Source: Emmonsiellopsis sp. PD_33 (lineage: Eukaryota > Ascomycota > Eurotiomycetes > Onygenales > Ajellomycetaceae). From it: a stretch of DNA of 64,000 nt. Each line of letters begins with the position of its first letter. Positions within the stretch are counted from its first letter, which is position 1. A program made the translations under genes and the position numbers. Under the pieces are notes generated by a model. The model was not told the origin of the DNA, did not search any database, and saw only the letters and a program-made list of their open reading frames with translations. This document shows, in pieces, positions 48,444 to 59,590 of the stretch. The stretch spans positions 1-64,000 of the forward strand of contig JANTQF010000178.1 of NCBI GenBank assembly GCA_032988165.1, in the 5' to 3' direction.

Positions 48444-49645
48444 TTGTTATTGAGAGGGCGGGAGCCTAATATTCTTATCAATCCAGAGCAGCCGAGGACC
48501 ACGACAACCTCCAACCGTCGGTACATACTAGTTAGTACATTAACAACCTCAGCATCAGCATAGCACTGGTCAATGGCCTGCGCATGCCCAATATTACTTC
48601 TTCACGCGTCGATAAGCTGAGGCAGCCTGCTACCCTTCTCCATATTTCCTGGCATATTGAGAACCGTGAGGGGTGTTCACAGTTGAAGAATCATATATAT
48701 CTCTCCGGTAGGACATATCCCATAAAGGTCCACTTGCTAAGAGGTGTATGGACAGATATTTTTCCTTATCCCGGACCTGGAGTAGTATTCAGGATGGCTA
48801 CTCGGATGAAGGACACACCCAAAGGACGCTGGAAATAATTGCTATCTGGGTTTATGTCCGCAGCGGCGATATTCATGGCCTACGATTCCCTTTCAAGTCG
48901 TGAGAAGAAGCTGACTGCCTGGCTATCACCATGGTATCGCCGGTTGATTTTTTTGCGCCATTATTTCACCACCTATCCCGCGGTTATCCGCTCTGGATTG
49001 TTAAAAAGGGAAGATCCATTTCTCGATCTCGATTCTCCAGTAAGCTTGATCAGAACACGAGCAAGAAGCGATGTCATCTCTGTGGGATACTCTTGGCAAT
49101 CCTAACGTTATACTCAGGGGCCGAGATGCTCGTATTCGCCAATGAGAGCATTCGGTATTCCCTTCTCTTCTGCATCAGCGTGTCGTTTGGGTGATTTCGT
49201 TCTGCGGACATGATCTTCTGCAGCTGGGGATAGGATCATCATTCAACCGTCGTCATCCACAAGGAAACGGGAACGCAACCACCACCATCCACGGGGTTTT
49301 CAGTTATGCCTGGCCGATATACCCCCGTGGAATGATGGCCTCCATTCCTCGTCGTATTCTGGGCCGTGTTCCATCGATAGACGAGGAGTGGCCCGCCTTG
49401 AAAGCCTGGACACTCTGCCGGCTGCTTGGCTGTCTTCCTACAGCGAGATGGAGATATGTTTGTCGTTTTGACACTGCCTAAATCGTGAATTGACCTGTTA
49501 ACGTTATGAGAACAGGTTATATAAAGATGGGCACGACTCCCTTCACAATGTCTTCTCATCCATTCCATTCTACACCTGCAACTAAATGAGCATCGGATAT
49601 ATCATTACTTCTCAGTTCATAACAACCCCTTATTGCCGCATCACA
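48444..49645. other. Intergenic region upstream of the hydrolase
   Basis: Only short frames were seen (for example 49191-49481), without family motifs. A TATA element at 49518-49526 lies near its right end. No further RNA gene was found. Confidence 0.5.
49518..49526 (+). promoter_or_regulatory. TATA box of the hydrolase gene
   Basis: TATATAAAG lies 128 bp upstream of the chosen start at 49646 and 68 bp upstream of an in-frame ATG at 49586. The spacing allows transcription to begin between the TATA element and 49646, which mildly favours the later start. Confidence 0.5.
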
Positions 49646-50777
49646 ATGCCCCGCTTCACCAGCCCCTTCGACGGCGCGCAGCTGTTCTACAGAGATTACA
49701 CCCCCACAACCAACCCGGCACCCTACCTACCAAAAGACAAAGACCATATCGAGAAACAAAAGCTTGCACTGGTGTTCATCCACGGATGGCCCATGAACTC
49801 ACTGATGTTCGAACACATAATCCTCCCACTATGTGAAACACACCGATTCCGATGCATTGCCCCTGACCGCCGCGGCTTCGGCAAAAGCGACTGGAATGGC
49901 GCGGAACAGGGCAAGGGAGAGATTGACTACCACGTCTTTGCCCAAGATACCACGCATCTCCTGGAGACGCTTGACATTGGGCCATTCGTCTTCGTGGCAG
50001 CCAGCATGGGACCGGGCGAAACCCTCCTCGCCTACGACCGGAGCCAGTATATCCGAGAAAACTGCAAGGTAAGCACAGCACAGCACAGCACAGCACAGCA
50101 CACCTACACTCCTCCCTCTTTTGATCACGAACAACAACTAACATACAAAACCCCGGAAACCACAGGGCTTCCTCTGGGTCGGCCCCGCGCTCCCCTTCCC
50201 GCTCCCCAACCCCGCGGCCCCCACCGCCCCCTCGCGCGAGGTATGGGACACGCTCCTCAACGGGTTCCGCGGGTCGCGCGGCGATTTCGTACGCGCCGCC
50301 CTGCCCGCATCCCTAAGCTCAAACCCAGCACACCCGATCTCCGACGCCACGATGAAGCGGTTTGAAGGATTCGTGGAAGCCGCCGACGCGATTGCGATCG
50401 AGCGGTGCGTGCAGATCATCACGGCTATGGATTTCACGGAGCGGTTGCGGAAGCTTGATCGGGATAGTGATGTGGGTGTGCTGTGTGTGCATGGGGATGA
50501 GGATGCGGGTTGTCCGTATGAGGCCAGCTCGAAGGTTGTGAAGGAGATTGTGGGGAGGGCGGGGGTTAAGGTTTATCAGGGGGCGGCGCATGGTGAGTTA
50601 TTCTTTCTTTCTTTTTCCCCTGGAGAGGGTTCGATGGGTAGGGTACTATGGCAGGCATGGTATATGGTATATATAGGGAGTCGATGCTAATTCGGGTTTG
50701 TGTTTATAGGACTGTACCTGACACATCGGGAACAATTCATGAATGATCTGTTGGAGTTTGTAGCGGGGTTAAAGTAA
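49646..50777 (+). CDS. Alpha/beta hydrolase
   Basis: This is an alpha/beta-hydrolase-fold enzyme similar to haloperoxidase-like or epoxide-hydrolase-like esterases; the substrate is unknown. Three exons, 49646-50068, 50166-50592 and 50710-50777, give 305 residues. The oxyanion motif is FIHGWP (His46-Gly47). The nucleophile elbow is VAASMGPGE with Ser120, carrying Ala instead of the first Gly of GxSxG. The acid is probably Asp254 in HGDEDAGCP and the base His283 in GAAHGLYLTH. APDRRGFGKSDW is the usual cap-proximal loop. An upstream in-frame ATG at 49586 would add 20 residues, but MPRFTSPFDGAQLFYRDY fits the family start. Intron 1 contains a six-copy GCACA repeat. The gene is the last normal one before the CpG-free Helitron block. 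Confidence 0.93.
50073..50102 (+). repeat. GCACA pentanucleotide repeat in hydrolase intron 1
   Basis: Six perfect tandem copies of GCACA begin 4 nt inside the donor site of intron 1. Copy-number change here would alter intron length without touching the coding sequence. Confidence 0.9.
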
Positions 50778-51039
50778 ATCAACAAGGATTCAACCGCGCC
50801 TGCTAGTAGTATTTGCAAGAGAATGAGAGGAACACGGCAAGTGGAGGTTTTTTGAACAGAACTGTAATCAGCATCAAGTTTATTATTTAAAGAAGCATAA
50901 TTGAAACTGAAATCCAGCATCATCATCATCTTTTATTATCATTATCTTGACTCTTGTTGAACAACCCCCCACCCTCCTGCATACAGAATCCAATCATATA
51001 TGTATGTTCTCAGTTGGTTCAGTAGAATGGTATCTCAGT

Positions 51040-52417
51040 GAGGGAACATCAGCAAAATACTTGTATTTTAGTGTCCTTTTGCTCACTACCTTTTGATCAC
51101 ATGGTGCACTTTGATCCCTCTACTCTAACCTCCTCCTTTCCTTTTATCCTCAACATCCTATATATTCCACCTCTTTACTGTATATATATATCTTATACAT
51201 CTATACTATCATCATGTTTGTCCCCCCTGCTAAGCATCCTCTACTACCTTCTAAGTACTACTTGGCCTTCAATCTATCTATTTTCTTATTATCTTTAGTG
51301 GTTATTTAGGATCCTTTCAGTATCCTCTATTATAATGCTCTTAATAATGTTCTGGATCTCAGACTTCCTATTAATTTCATTAACATCCTGAGGTCTGAGT
51401 AAATAGATGAGGTTACTTAGTTGATTATTATAGTATTATTTATTTCTATTTTATTTACTAGGTTAGTGCTGTCAGTACAGTCTACTACTATGCTAATAAT
51501 GTCAGTATAATCTATCTTTATAACTTTATTAGTTATTTTAGTGTTGCCTATACAGTCTGTTTCTTTCTTACCTGCTGTATTCATTCAATTATTATAGTAA
51601 GCTAAGTATGAAGTTTATAATCATTAGATGTATGAAATGAACTGATGTTTTAATCATCTCTTTTATTATCTTTATTAATTTTAATATTCTCTATGTATTT
51701 ATATACTATATATTCTCTCTATGAATTCTACCTTTTAATTATTCACTACTAATTTCTTTTTTCTTTTTGATTTTAAACTGCTGCCTCTTCACATTTTTAG
51801 TGTTAGCATTGAATTATTAATTTCATTCATAGGATTATAAGATTTATAAGGTTATTTTGAATTGAATTTATTAATATCTTCATTTAATATATATATATAT
51901 ATTTTATTATCTACTACTCTTTATTAGTCTCTTTCATTATTTATTATTCTTTATATTTTTTACTATCTATATCTTTATCTATCTTACTTTATTTTCATTT
52001 AAATATTACTTCTTACTTTTTATTATTATATTTTTTATTACTCTGCCTTTCTGAGTTCTTTTATCTTCTATCTTCTCTGTAGTGAATTCAATGTCTTCTT
52101 CTTTTTCAATCTTTACATCTAAAATCCCTCTAAGTTTTATATTATTATTATTTCAGGCTTTTGTTCCTCATCATACCTGCAATAGCTATCACAAGTGATA
52201 TATTGTTAGTTTTTGATATACTCAGTGTTTAGTGTGTCTGAGTTTAATTAGAATAGTTGTCTCTCTAGTGTCTATTTTCTTTAGATCTACTCTAAATAAA
52301 AGCTATATTTACTTGAATTATCATTATCAGCTTCTGAACTCTCATTATAAGTATTATGATAAATGTTGAGCTGCCTATAGAGCTCTAGTTAGACTTAATA
52401 TTATTATTATTATTTAG
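51040..52417. other. AT-rich flank upstream of the Helitron gene
   Basis: This flank is CpG-free and CT/TA-rich with simple runs (for example the TATATA run near 51890) and some loosely repeated phrases such as GTCAGTA near 51470-51510. It is probably the 5' non-coding part of the Helitron, perhaps with another mutated repeat. No coding signature was seen. Confidence 0.45.
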
Positions 52418-55400
52418 ATGCTTCTATTCTGTACTGACTGTAGCCTTAAACCTCTGTCTGACTATCAGAGTAATTATTATACTGCCTGTAGAGAGGAGGC
52501 CAGGGTCAGAGTAGTTATTAAGTATATTATATGTGAGGTCCCTTTGTCAAATTATTATGAAAGATGCTGTTAGAACTACCAGGACATTACTATTATTCAT
52601 TACTGTAAGAATTATAGTTTTAGGCCTCTTTCTGATAGTTAATTCAGTTATTATTTAAATTATTATAATAATGAGAGGCTCTAGAATGCTTTTCCACATC
52701 TTATCTATAATATCTATTTTTAGTGTTTTGATGATTTTCTAGCTGTTAATGCAAATATCATTTAATACTCTATTTACTTTATATCTAGTATTTCATTCAT
52801 TTTTATATTATTATCTAATGTTGCCTACTAAAAACCTCTAAATTTTAAGTATATAGATAAAGCCTGTCCTGCATGTGATACTTTATTCTGGGCTTCTGAG
52901 TTACTTAAGACAAAATATTCTCAGAATTACATTAATTATTATAAGAATGAGAGAGTTATTTTTACTTCTCCTTCTATATCTAAGTTTATTGAAGAGTCTA
53001 TTATTTACTCTCTCTTCTTTAGAGCTCATAAGCTATTATCTTTCTTCTTTTAGAATATATATTTAATAAATTTATTATTATTATTTACCTCTATTAGTTT
53101 TAAATCTTCTTCTTATTTTTCAGCTAATAAGTATCTATATATCATGTAGGTTCAGAATGATATCTACCACATAATAGGGCTGTTAAAGGTAGATATAGGC
53201 TCTGCTACTTTTACTTAGCTTTATTTTCTTGATCCTCAGGAGGCTACCTGGGATCACATTTAGAATTAAGATTTCAAGCTCAGATAGTATGAGGTTATTG
53301 CCTTACTCAATGCCTATATCTATTTAAATAACCTTTTTATTAGTATCCTCTATCAGGCTAAGAATATCCTGCATGATGATACTAATAGGTCTTCTTACCT
53401 GCATCTAAATTCTTTCCTTCATTTTATATTAAATAAGGATAAGAGGTATCATTATGATCTATTTATTACTACTAATAAGCTCATTCTATTTATGCCCAAT
53501 ATAACCTACAAATTCTCTAATATTAGTTATAGGGATGTGTGTCTTTATCTCTATCAGACTTCTATCACTAAGAATCTATTAAGTCATTAAGTTGTACTTC
53601 AGAGGCTCTAAGAGGATAATTTAGCTTTAAATTTTATGAGATCTTTCTTAGAATTTATAGTAATAAACTCTATATTAAATTTAATAGTTTACTCTTACAT
53701 CTTCATTTATTTTCAGCATCCTCTCTTCTTTTCTTTAATGTATATTCTATTCTATTCTGCTGAAGGATTTAGCTATTCATATCATATAACTCTAGATGAT
53801 TTGATGACTAAAGGTTAATCCTATCTTATATATATTTTAATGTTTTGATTTACTAACTAACTTTCTATTTTCTAGATATATTTTGTAAGTATAAGAATCT
53901 GATCATCATTTAGTTCTATTATTATTAGCTTTATACTCATACTGATTCTTTTAACCTTCCTTATCACAGCTAGTTCCTCTTTCAGCAGTAGCTACTAGAT
54001 ATATAACTAACTATTAATAACTCTAAACTTAAATTCTACCTTTATAACTAATTGAAGCTCTGTGTGGATCTCTACAGCTCTTCTTAGCTTCAAATGCAGA
54101 ATAATACTAATATTAGTAATACTAGTTATAGTATACTACCTACTTAGTTTATTAGGGAGTCCTATTATCATCAAAATATCTATTAGAGTTTCATGGCTTT
54201 AATGCATCATTTCTGCAAGCCTGCTCTATTTATTATCTTCACTGTGAACTCTAAGTGGGAGGAGATTCAGTTCAAACTTCTCTATAATAATAATGAGGAG
54301 TCTATATAGTATTAAAATGACTAGCTCAATTTAATTGCTAAGATCTTTAATATGAAGAATCAGGCCCTACTTTATAAAATTAAGAGTAATACTCTGAGTA
54401 AATATATTACCTACATTCAGATAATTAAGTATCAGAAGAAGAGACTACCTTACTCTCATACTTTATACTAGCTGGAAGATGATTTATATTTTATTGAGAG
54501 AATAGATAACATTATATCTACTGAGATACTAAATTCTGAGAGGTTAGAGAGGTAGTTACTTTATAATATTATTACTAAATAACTGCTGCACAGGCTCTAT
54601 AGTCTGCATTTCAACTCTAATACTTTCTACTGTAAGAGGAATGTTAATAGTGAGGTCTATTACATCAAGTAGTTTCTTAAGCTTTTTACTGAGGAGATAA
54701 CTATTCATTAATTATAATATTCTTAGTATCATTATTATGAGAGTAGCCATTGCTTTACCTACAACTCAGATAAGGCTAGCTCTATTAAGGTTAATAATGA
54801 ATAGGTTATCCCTCATAATCCTTACTTAACTTGAAGATATAAAGCTCATATTAATGTTGAATGCTGTATTAACATTTCTGCAGTTAAATATCTTTATAAA
54901 TATATCATAAAGGGTTCTGACTGTGCTACTATTAGTTTTAATATAGGTGACAATGAGATCCATGAGTATTACCTAGATCACTATATTGATTGTACTGAGG
55001 TAGCCTGGCAGGCTCTAAGCTTTAGTGTAAAGAACCACTATCCTGAGAATATAAGCCTTATTATCCATCTTCTAGGCAGACACTATATCATATATAACTT
55101 TAAGGAATCTTATAAGATTACTCTTAATCACCTTAATAACCAGATATCTTATCTATTTGCTTTTCTTAAGTATAATCATAATAATTCTAAGTTTATCTAT
55201 CTGTATCATGACATATCATATCATTTCACCTGGGACTTAAAGAATCTGTGCTGGAAGCACTGAAAGAAGCATTTTATTAATAATATTATAGAGTAAATAT
55301 ATTTTTTTATGTCTTTTTATAATGATGTGTATTATCTATACTGTTTACTTACTATTCTAAGAGGGTCTAAATTTTTTGATGACCTACTGATGGTTGCTGA

Positions 55401-57252
55401 CATCAGATAGAATACTTTTTAGGAGACCTACTATATAAAAGGTATCATTCAGTGTGATAATAAGTGAGAATATACCTTTAAGGAGGCTTTGAAGATAGAA
55501 ACTGAGAGGATACTTCAGAGGATATTAATATCTACTATTATCTATATTAACCTACTGTCTATTACTAACATCTAAGCTTATTTTTCAACCTTATTTACTA
55601 ATGATTTAGACTTTATTCTTAAAGCTTACTCTTATAATCTACCTGATAATTAAACCCTTTATGAGTTAGCTATCAACTATAAGCTTCACCTTATCTGAAA
55701 GGGGCTTGCTCAGGAGGGTCTTGAGCCAGAGAATATTCAAACCCAGGGCCTGCTAGAGCTATATTATGAATGAGAGCTGAAGGATGATAATAACCCTCTA
55801 ATTATATAGAAGCTTGCTTATAACTATTAGATGCTAGCTGTTAGAGCTAAGAAATGTAAAGCCTAGTTCAATATAAATTAATATTTAATTTATAATATTA
55901 TTCTTATAGCTTTAGATACTAACCTCTATAATATAACATTTTTTCTTAATAGTTTTAATAGAATAAATAAGACATTTATCTACAACATCCTCACTGACCA
56001 CCTACAATTTCTAGATCAGATTATACTCTATATTACTAGTATAAATATTACTATTTAGCTTTTTTCTGATGATCACACTACTTATAAGTACTTCTATATT
56101 CTTATTGACATCTTATCTATATTAACTTGTAATATATCATATAGTACTCAGCTGGCTGAGCTTCTTTACTAGATCTTTCTCATCATTTAAAATGAGACTC
56201 TAATGACTCATCATTATATCTTTAATGTAGTTAATTGGACTCTCTGTAATCTCTAGGCTAATTTATCTAGAAGTAATAATAACTTTAGTAGTATTCTAAC
56301 TGTCTTTAGTGATGACTTTCAGCAGATCTTGCCTGTTATTCTCTATAGTATGTGAGATGATACTATAGATACCTATATGTAGCATGTTAAGGTTTAATTC
56401 TTTCTCTATATATTTCATCTTTATTAGAACATGTGCCTCTCAACTACTACCCCTAAAGGCAGATTCTTTATGAATTAATTGATTAATATATTATATAATA
56501 TAACTCTTCAGAATTATCAGCTAATCCCCTCTGAATTACACTGAACCTTTAAGATTAATGAGTTTATTAATTGAGTATATTCAGATCTATAGAATCAGTT
56601 CTGTCAGAGAGGTTACTTTTAAGATTAGATAATCCTTATACCTACTAATAATACTATTACTCAGCTCAATGAGGACCTTCTGAATTGTCTACCTAATGAG
56701 CCTATTAAATACCTATTAGTTGATATGAGTAAATAGAATAATGATTAACACTATGAGGTTACATAGGAATTTATATATACTCAGAATGCTTCATCAATTC
56801 AGCCTTTAGTTCTATAAATTAAATGAAGTATACCTCTCATGTATATGTATAATCTAAACTTATAATATGATATTTGCAATGAATTTTACATGATTCTTCT
56901 TATTTATTCATCTTAGTATTTAAAGATCTAATTGAATAGTAAGTTATTTAATGATAAGATGCAGCTTCTATATCAAATTAAATTATTAAGTAATATAAAG
57001 AATTTTATAGTTATAATAGTTTAGCTTTAGTTCTCTGTACAGCTCACTTTTATAATGATAATTAACAAATCACAAGATCAATTACTCAGCCACATTAAAA
57101 TTAATCTCTGAGATTTAGTTTTCTCACACAGTTAGCTCTATATTGCTCTTTCATGTGCTATGAATTGCCATCAGATTTTAATGCTTATAAGTAGTGTAAA
57201 TCATCATTAAGTTATAGATAATATAGTTTATTCTGAAGTTCTTTACTTTTAA
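52418..57252 (+). pseudogene. Helitron Rep-helicase (RIP-inactivated)
   Basis: The reading starts MLLFCTDC and stays in one phase to 53813. A 62-nt intron (53814-53875, CTAAC branch, TTTCTAG acceptor) restores phase, and the second exon remains in a single frame to about 57252. That is roughly 1590 codons, a normal RepHel length. The N-terminus has three Cys-rich, zinc-finger-like repeats containing PLS. Then come the Helitron N-terminal region (QVQNDIYHIIGLLK), the Rep domain (CKPALFIIFTVNSKW, KYQKKRLPYSHTLY) with tyrosine motif KYLYKYIIKG, and the helicase C-terminus (INKSQDQLLSH, VFSHSQLYIALS). Many in-frame stops sit at former Arg and Trp codons. Active sites are destroyed: the first His of the HUH pair is TAC at 54451, and Walker A at 55948-55974 has lost its glycines. 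The 3' end is uncertain because native and mutation-made stops look alike. Confidence 0.9.
53814..53875 (+). other. Spliceosomal intron preserved in the Helitron gene
   Basis: The 62-nt segment begins with GT and ends TTTCTAG with TACTAAC 20 nt upstream. Removing it joins the frame used before 53813 to the frame used after 53876. Its existence is inferred from this exact phase fit. Confidence 0.7.
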
Positions 57253-57334
57253 TTTTAATATCTATATCTAGCCTCTTTACTTCTTTTTTTTTAGCTCTCT
57301 ATTAAATTCATTGTGTTTTCTTACTTTCCTCACA

Positions 57335-58613
57335 ATGTCTTAGTTTCAGCCTCAGATCTATATCTTTATCTCTAGTAGTTTTATTATCACTAATTTTGAT
57401 GGCTATATTTCATTGAATAGAAACATTAAGATTAATAACTTTATCATCCCTGCTGTCCTCTATAACATTCTAGATCTTAAAATTGAGTTAGAGCTGCCTG
57501 TAATGCTTTAAATCTATAATCTTAGCTAGCTAAATTTCATGAAGAATATATTCATTCAGGCTGAGAGTACTCTAGCTGTGAAGCATATTCCTACAACTAA
57601 TATAACTACTATACTTAATATTATTATAGTAGTCTCATCTTTTTATTCTTAGTTGGGCCTCAGGGCCATCAATTTCTCTAAGTATATAAAGGTTAGTATT
57701 AATTCTAATAGCTCATCTTTATCCACTATTACTATTTATATTACTCACTATAATATGCCTGCTGATTATTCTAATTATATTTTTAAGGTTACCATTAAAA
57801 TCTATAAGAGCTGTAATAGTAATAGATATTCTAAATTTAGAGTCTTTAGTATCTATTATATCTTCCCAGAATTTCTATGTTGAAGCTGTGTCCCCCTACT
57901 GTATATTAGAAATTTAATTTCTATTAATAGTAATACTATTAAGTTTTTTACTTATAAAGAGAAGAAATCTCTTATTATGATCATCAAGCAGTTTACCTAC
58001 TTAAATAATATTAGTATCTCTACTGTCTCTAACTCTAATCCTGCTGACTTAGTAACCTCTATTTAGTATATCTTCTTACCTAGTTTTTTACTTTATATTT
58101 ACTAACTTACTTCTTCTTTTCTTTAGTAATAAAGTCATTAAATAGCATAAAATCTCTGCTGCTGCAACCTCAAGTGCCTCTCAGATTATTACCTTCTTTA
58201 CTAATAAACCTCTATTAACTCTGTTGAGATCTCTGCTTATATTACTATTTACTACTAAAGATGGAGGAGATATAGAGATAAATACTAATAAAGAAAAAGA
58301 AAAAGATAATAAGAATACTATATTAAGTAAGTTACTCTTATATATATCAGGTTGAGCTATAGAGTCTTTAAAGAGAAGAAAAAGATCATACTCTCTAAGT
58401 TCATTTCTATTTAATGCTAAATCTTTAACATCTTCTGAAGGTTTAAGCTTAGAGGATAAGACCTCTATTATCTCCTCTAATAATAATCAGAAGGACTCTA
58501 ATACTAAGAATATTTCTTCTTCTTTTAATAGTGATGCTAATGAATCTTCTATAAGATCTTCAAAAAGAAAGAGATAGATAGTTCTTAATTATAGAATTTC
58601 ATTCTTTAGCTTC
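57335..58613 (+). pseudogene. Second Helitron gene, unknown product (RIP-inactivated)
   Basis: It starts with ATG about 80 nt after the Rep-helicase frame and runs on the same strand. Exon 1 (57335-58065) holds a mostly hydrophobic/polar region without a motif I recognise (NFDGYISLNR, KYIKVSINSNSSS, YSKFRVFSIYYIFPEF, TYKEKKSLIMIIKQFTYL). A 61-nt intron (58066-58126; TACTAAC, CTTTAG) restores phase. Exon 2 encodes a Ser/Asp/Asn-rich tail with two basic clusters, KRRKRSYS and SSKRKR, which resemble nuclear localisation signals. It carries fewer stops than the Rep-helicase gene but the same CpG loss. The product would be about 400 residues. It might be an accessory protein or a captured host gene; single-strand-binding (RPA-like) function is a guess I cannot support by motif. 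Confidence 0.6.
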
Positions 58614-58626
58614 TAATTTAGCATTT

Positions 58627-58643
58627 TATAGGCTTATCCTATA
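58627..58643. other. Small hairpin near right edge of the Helitron block
   Basis: TATAGG and CCTATA can pair around a CTTAT loop. Helitron 3' ends carry a short hairpin before CTRR, but no clean CTRR follows here, so the link is tentative. Confidence 0.25.
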
Positions 58644-58712
58644 GCATCTCATTCTGCAGCAGGTCAGGAACTTTTTTCTTTTTTCATATGCTGAATGGCC
58701 TTGGGTATGGTC

Positions 58713-58790
58713 GACGCCGGAATTGGACGCCGGAATTGGACGCCGGAATTGGACGCCGGAATTGGACGCCGGAATTGGACGCCGGAATTG
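58713..58790 (+). repeat. 13-bp minisatellite, six perfect copies
   Basis: Six perfect head-to-tail copies of GACGCCGGAATTG are present, each with two CpG sites. The array begins at the first CpG after nearly 8 kb without one. Because 13 is not a multiple of three, a read-through gives a 13-residue peptide repeat, but no gene is supported here. Confidence 0.97.
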
Positions 58791-59479
58791 GTCCTTTTAT
58801 GGAACGTACTGGCGATGATATTCTCAATACATCCCACCATTCTTTTAGTTGTAGTGCTTGAGGTATGGGCATGCACAGCTAGACAGAAAGGGAAGCTATT
58901 CATATTGTTTTAATGTTGGCACTTGCACAATAATTGTTCTGAAGATAAGGAGTGTCACTCATTACAAGCTAATTACTCAACTCGTTTGTTCATGTTGAAT
59001 GTCCAAAAGAATCCTAAGTACATCTATGAAGTATTGTTCACTGTAAGAATGATGCTATCATAGGTTCATCTAGTCTCAGTGGTAATATCATGGTTCCACT
59101 TGTAAATTCATAACTCAATAACATGAGAGAGAAATAATAACTATGAGCTAACCACACACAAGTTAAGAGTAGAAATGCAACTTGAAAAGTGATTAGTCCT
59201 AGAGAAAAAAATCCCTAACCTGGAATTGACCAAAGAGTTATATGCTGCTGCTGTGGAAAGTAAGTTATAAGGAAAAAGGGGGTCCAAAAGAGGTGATGTC
59301 TAATGAGAAACTAGAGACAAGTAGGTAGTGAAATATCAAATAATTTAAAATCCCATTGGATAATCACCATACCACACCATCATACTTGTTCATTATGTTG
59401 TTAGAAAAAGGATTCAACATGGTTTTCATGGTCAAAACATGAACCTCATAAAAGAATGAAAGAAAGAGAAAGGAAATCC
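58791..59479. other. Intergenic region between minisatellite and kinase remnant
   Basis: This is AT-rich but not CpG-free. No domain, tRNA or intact frame was seen. Confidence 0.45.
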
Positions 59480-59590
59480 TTACTCCCTTCTTCCTTTCCC
59501 AGTGCTCCTTTGGCCAGTCAAGCTTCCACGGCCCACACACATCTTTAATCCTAAGTAGATTGAATCTCTTTCGGGTGGTCTTCACTAGCT
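59480..59590 (-). repeat. Diverged copy of the NACHT-ankyrin gene 3' segment
   Basis: On the minus strand this segment reads RRIEELVKTTRKRFNLLRIKD in one frame. It aligns at DNA level with the end of the NACHT-ankyrin gene at about 60775-60905, where the protein is RHIDELVKSGREKEIQSIRN. They share the 17-mer TAGATTGAATCTCTTTC (plus strand) and many matched bases beyond it. It follows directly on the broken kinase frame. Confidence 0.65.

Larger units (their letters stand above)
50836..58711 (+). mobile_element. RIP-mutated Helitron in a CpG-free AT-rich block
   Basis: Reading through this block I found no CpG dinucleotide, while the DNA on either side has many. The recognisable element is a Helitron, a rolling-circle DNA transposon, on the plus strand. 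A Rep-helicase gene (52418-57252) is followed by a second gene (57335 to about 58613). Both are riddled with stops produced by C-to-T and G-to-A changes, with no frameshift seen between domains. This pattern is that of repeat-induced point mutation, acting here on CpG and also CpA on both strands. The 1.5 kb before the first gene is equally mutated and holds no recognised domain. True termini (5' TC, 3' CTRR) could not be fixed. A small 6-bp hairpin at 58627-58643 may lie near the 3' end. The limits given are those of the CpG-free block, not of the element. Confidence 0.88.

Noticed and set aside
58695..58913. Peptide-repeat frames over the 13-bp minisatellite
   Set aside because: Any 13-bp array without stops yields repeating peptides on both strands; there is no flanking gene structure.
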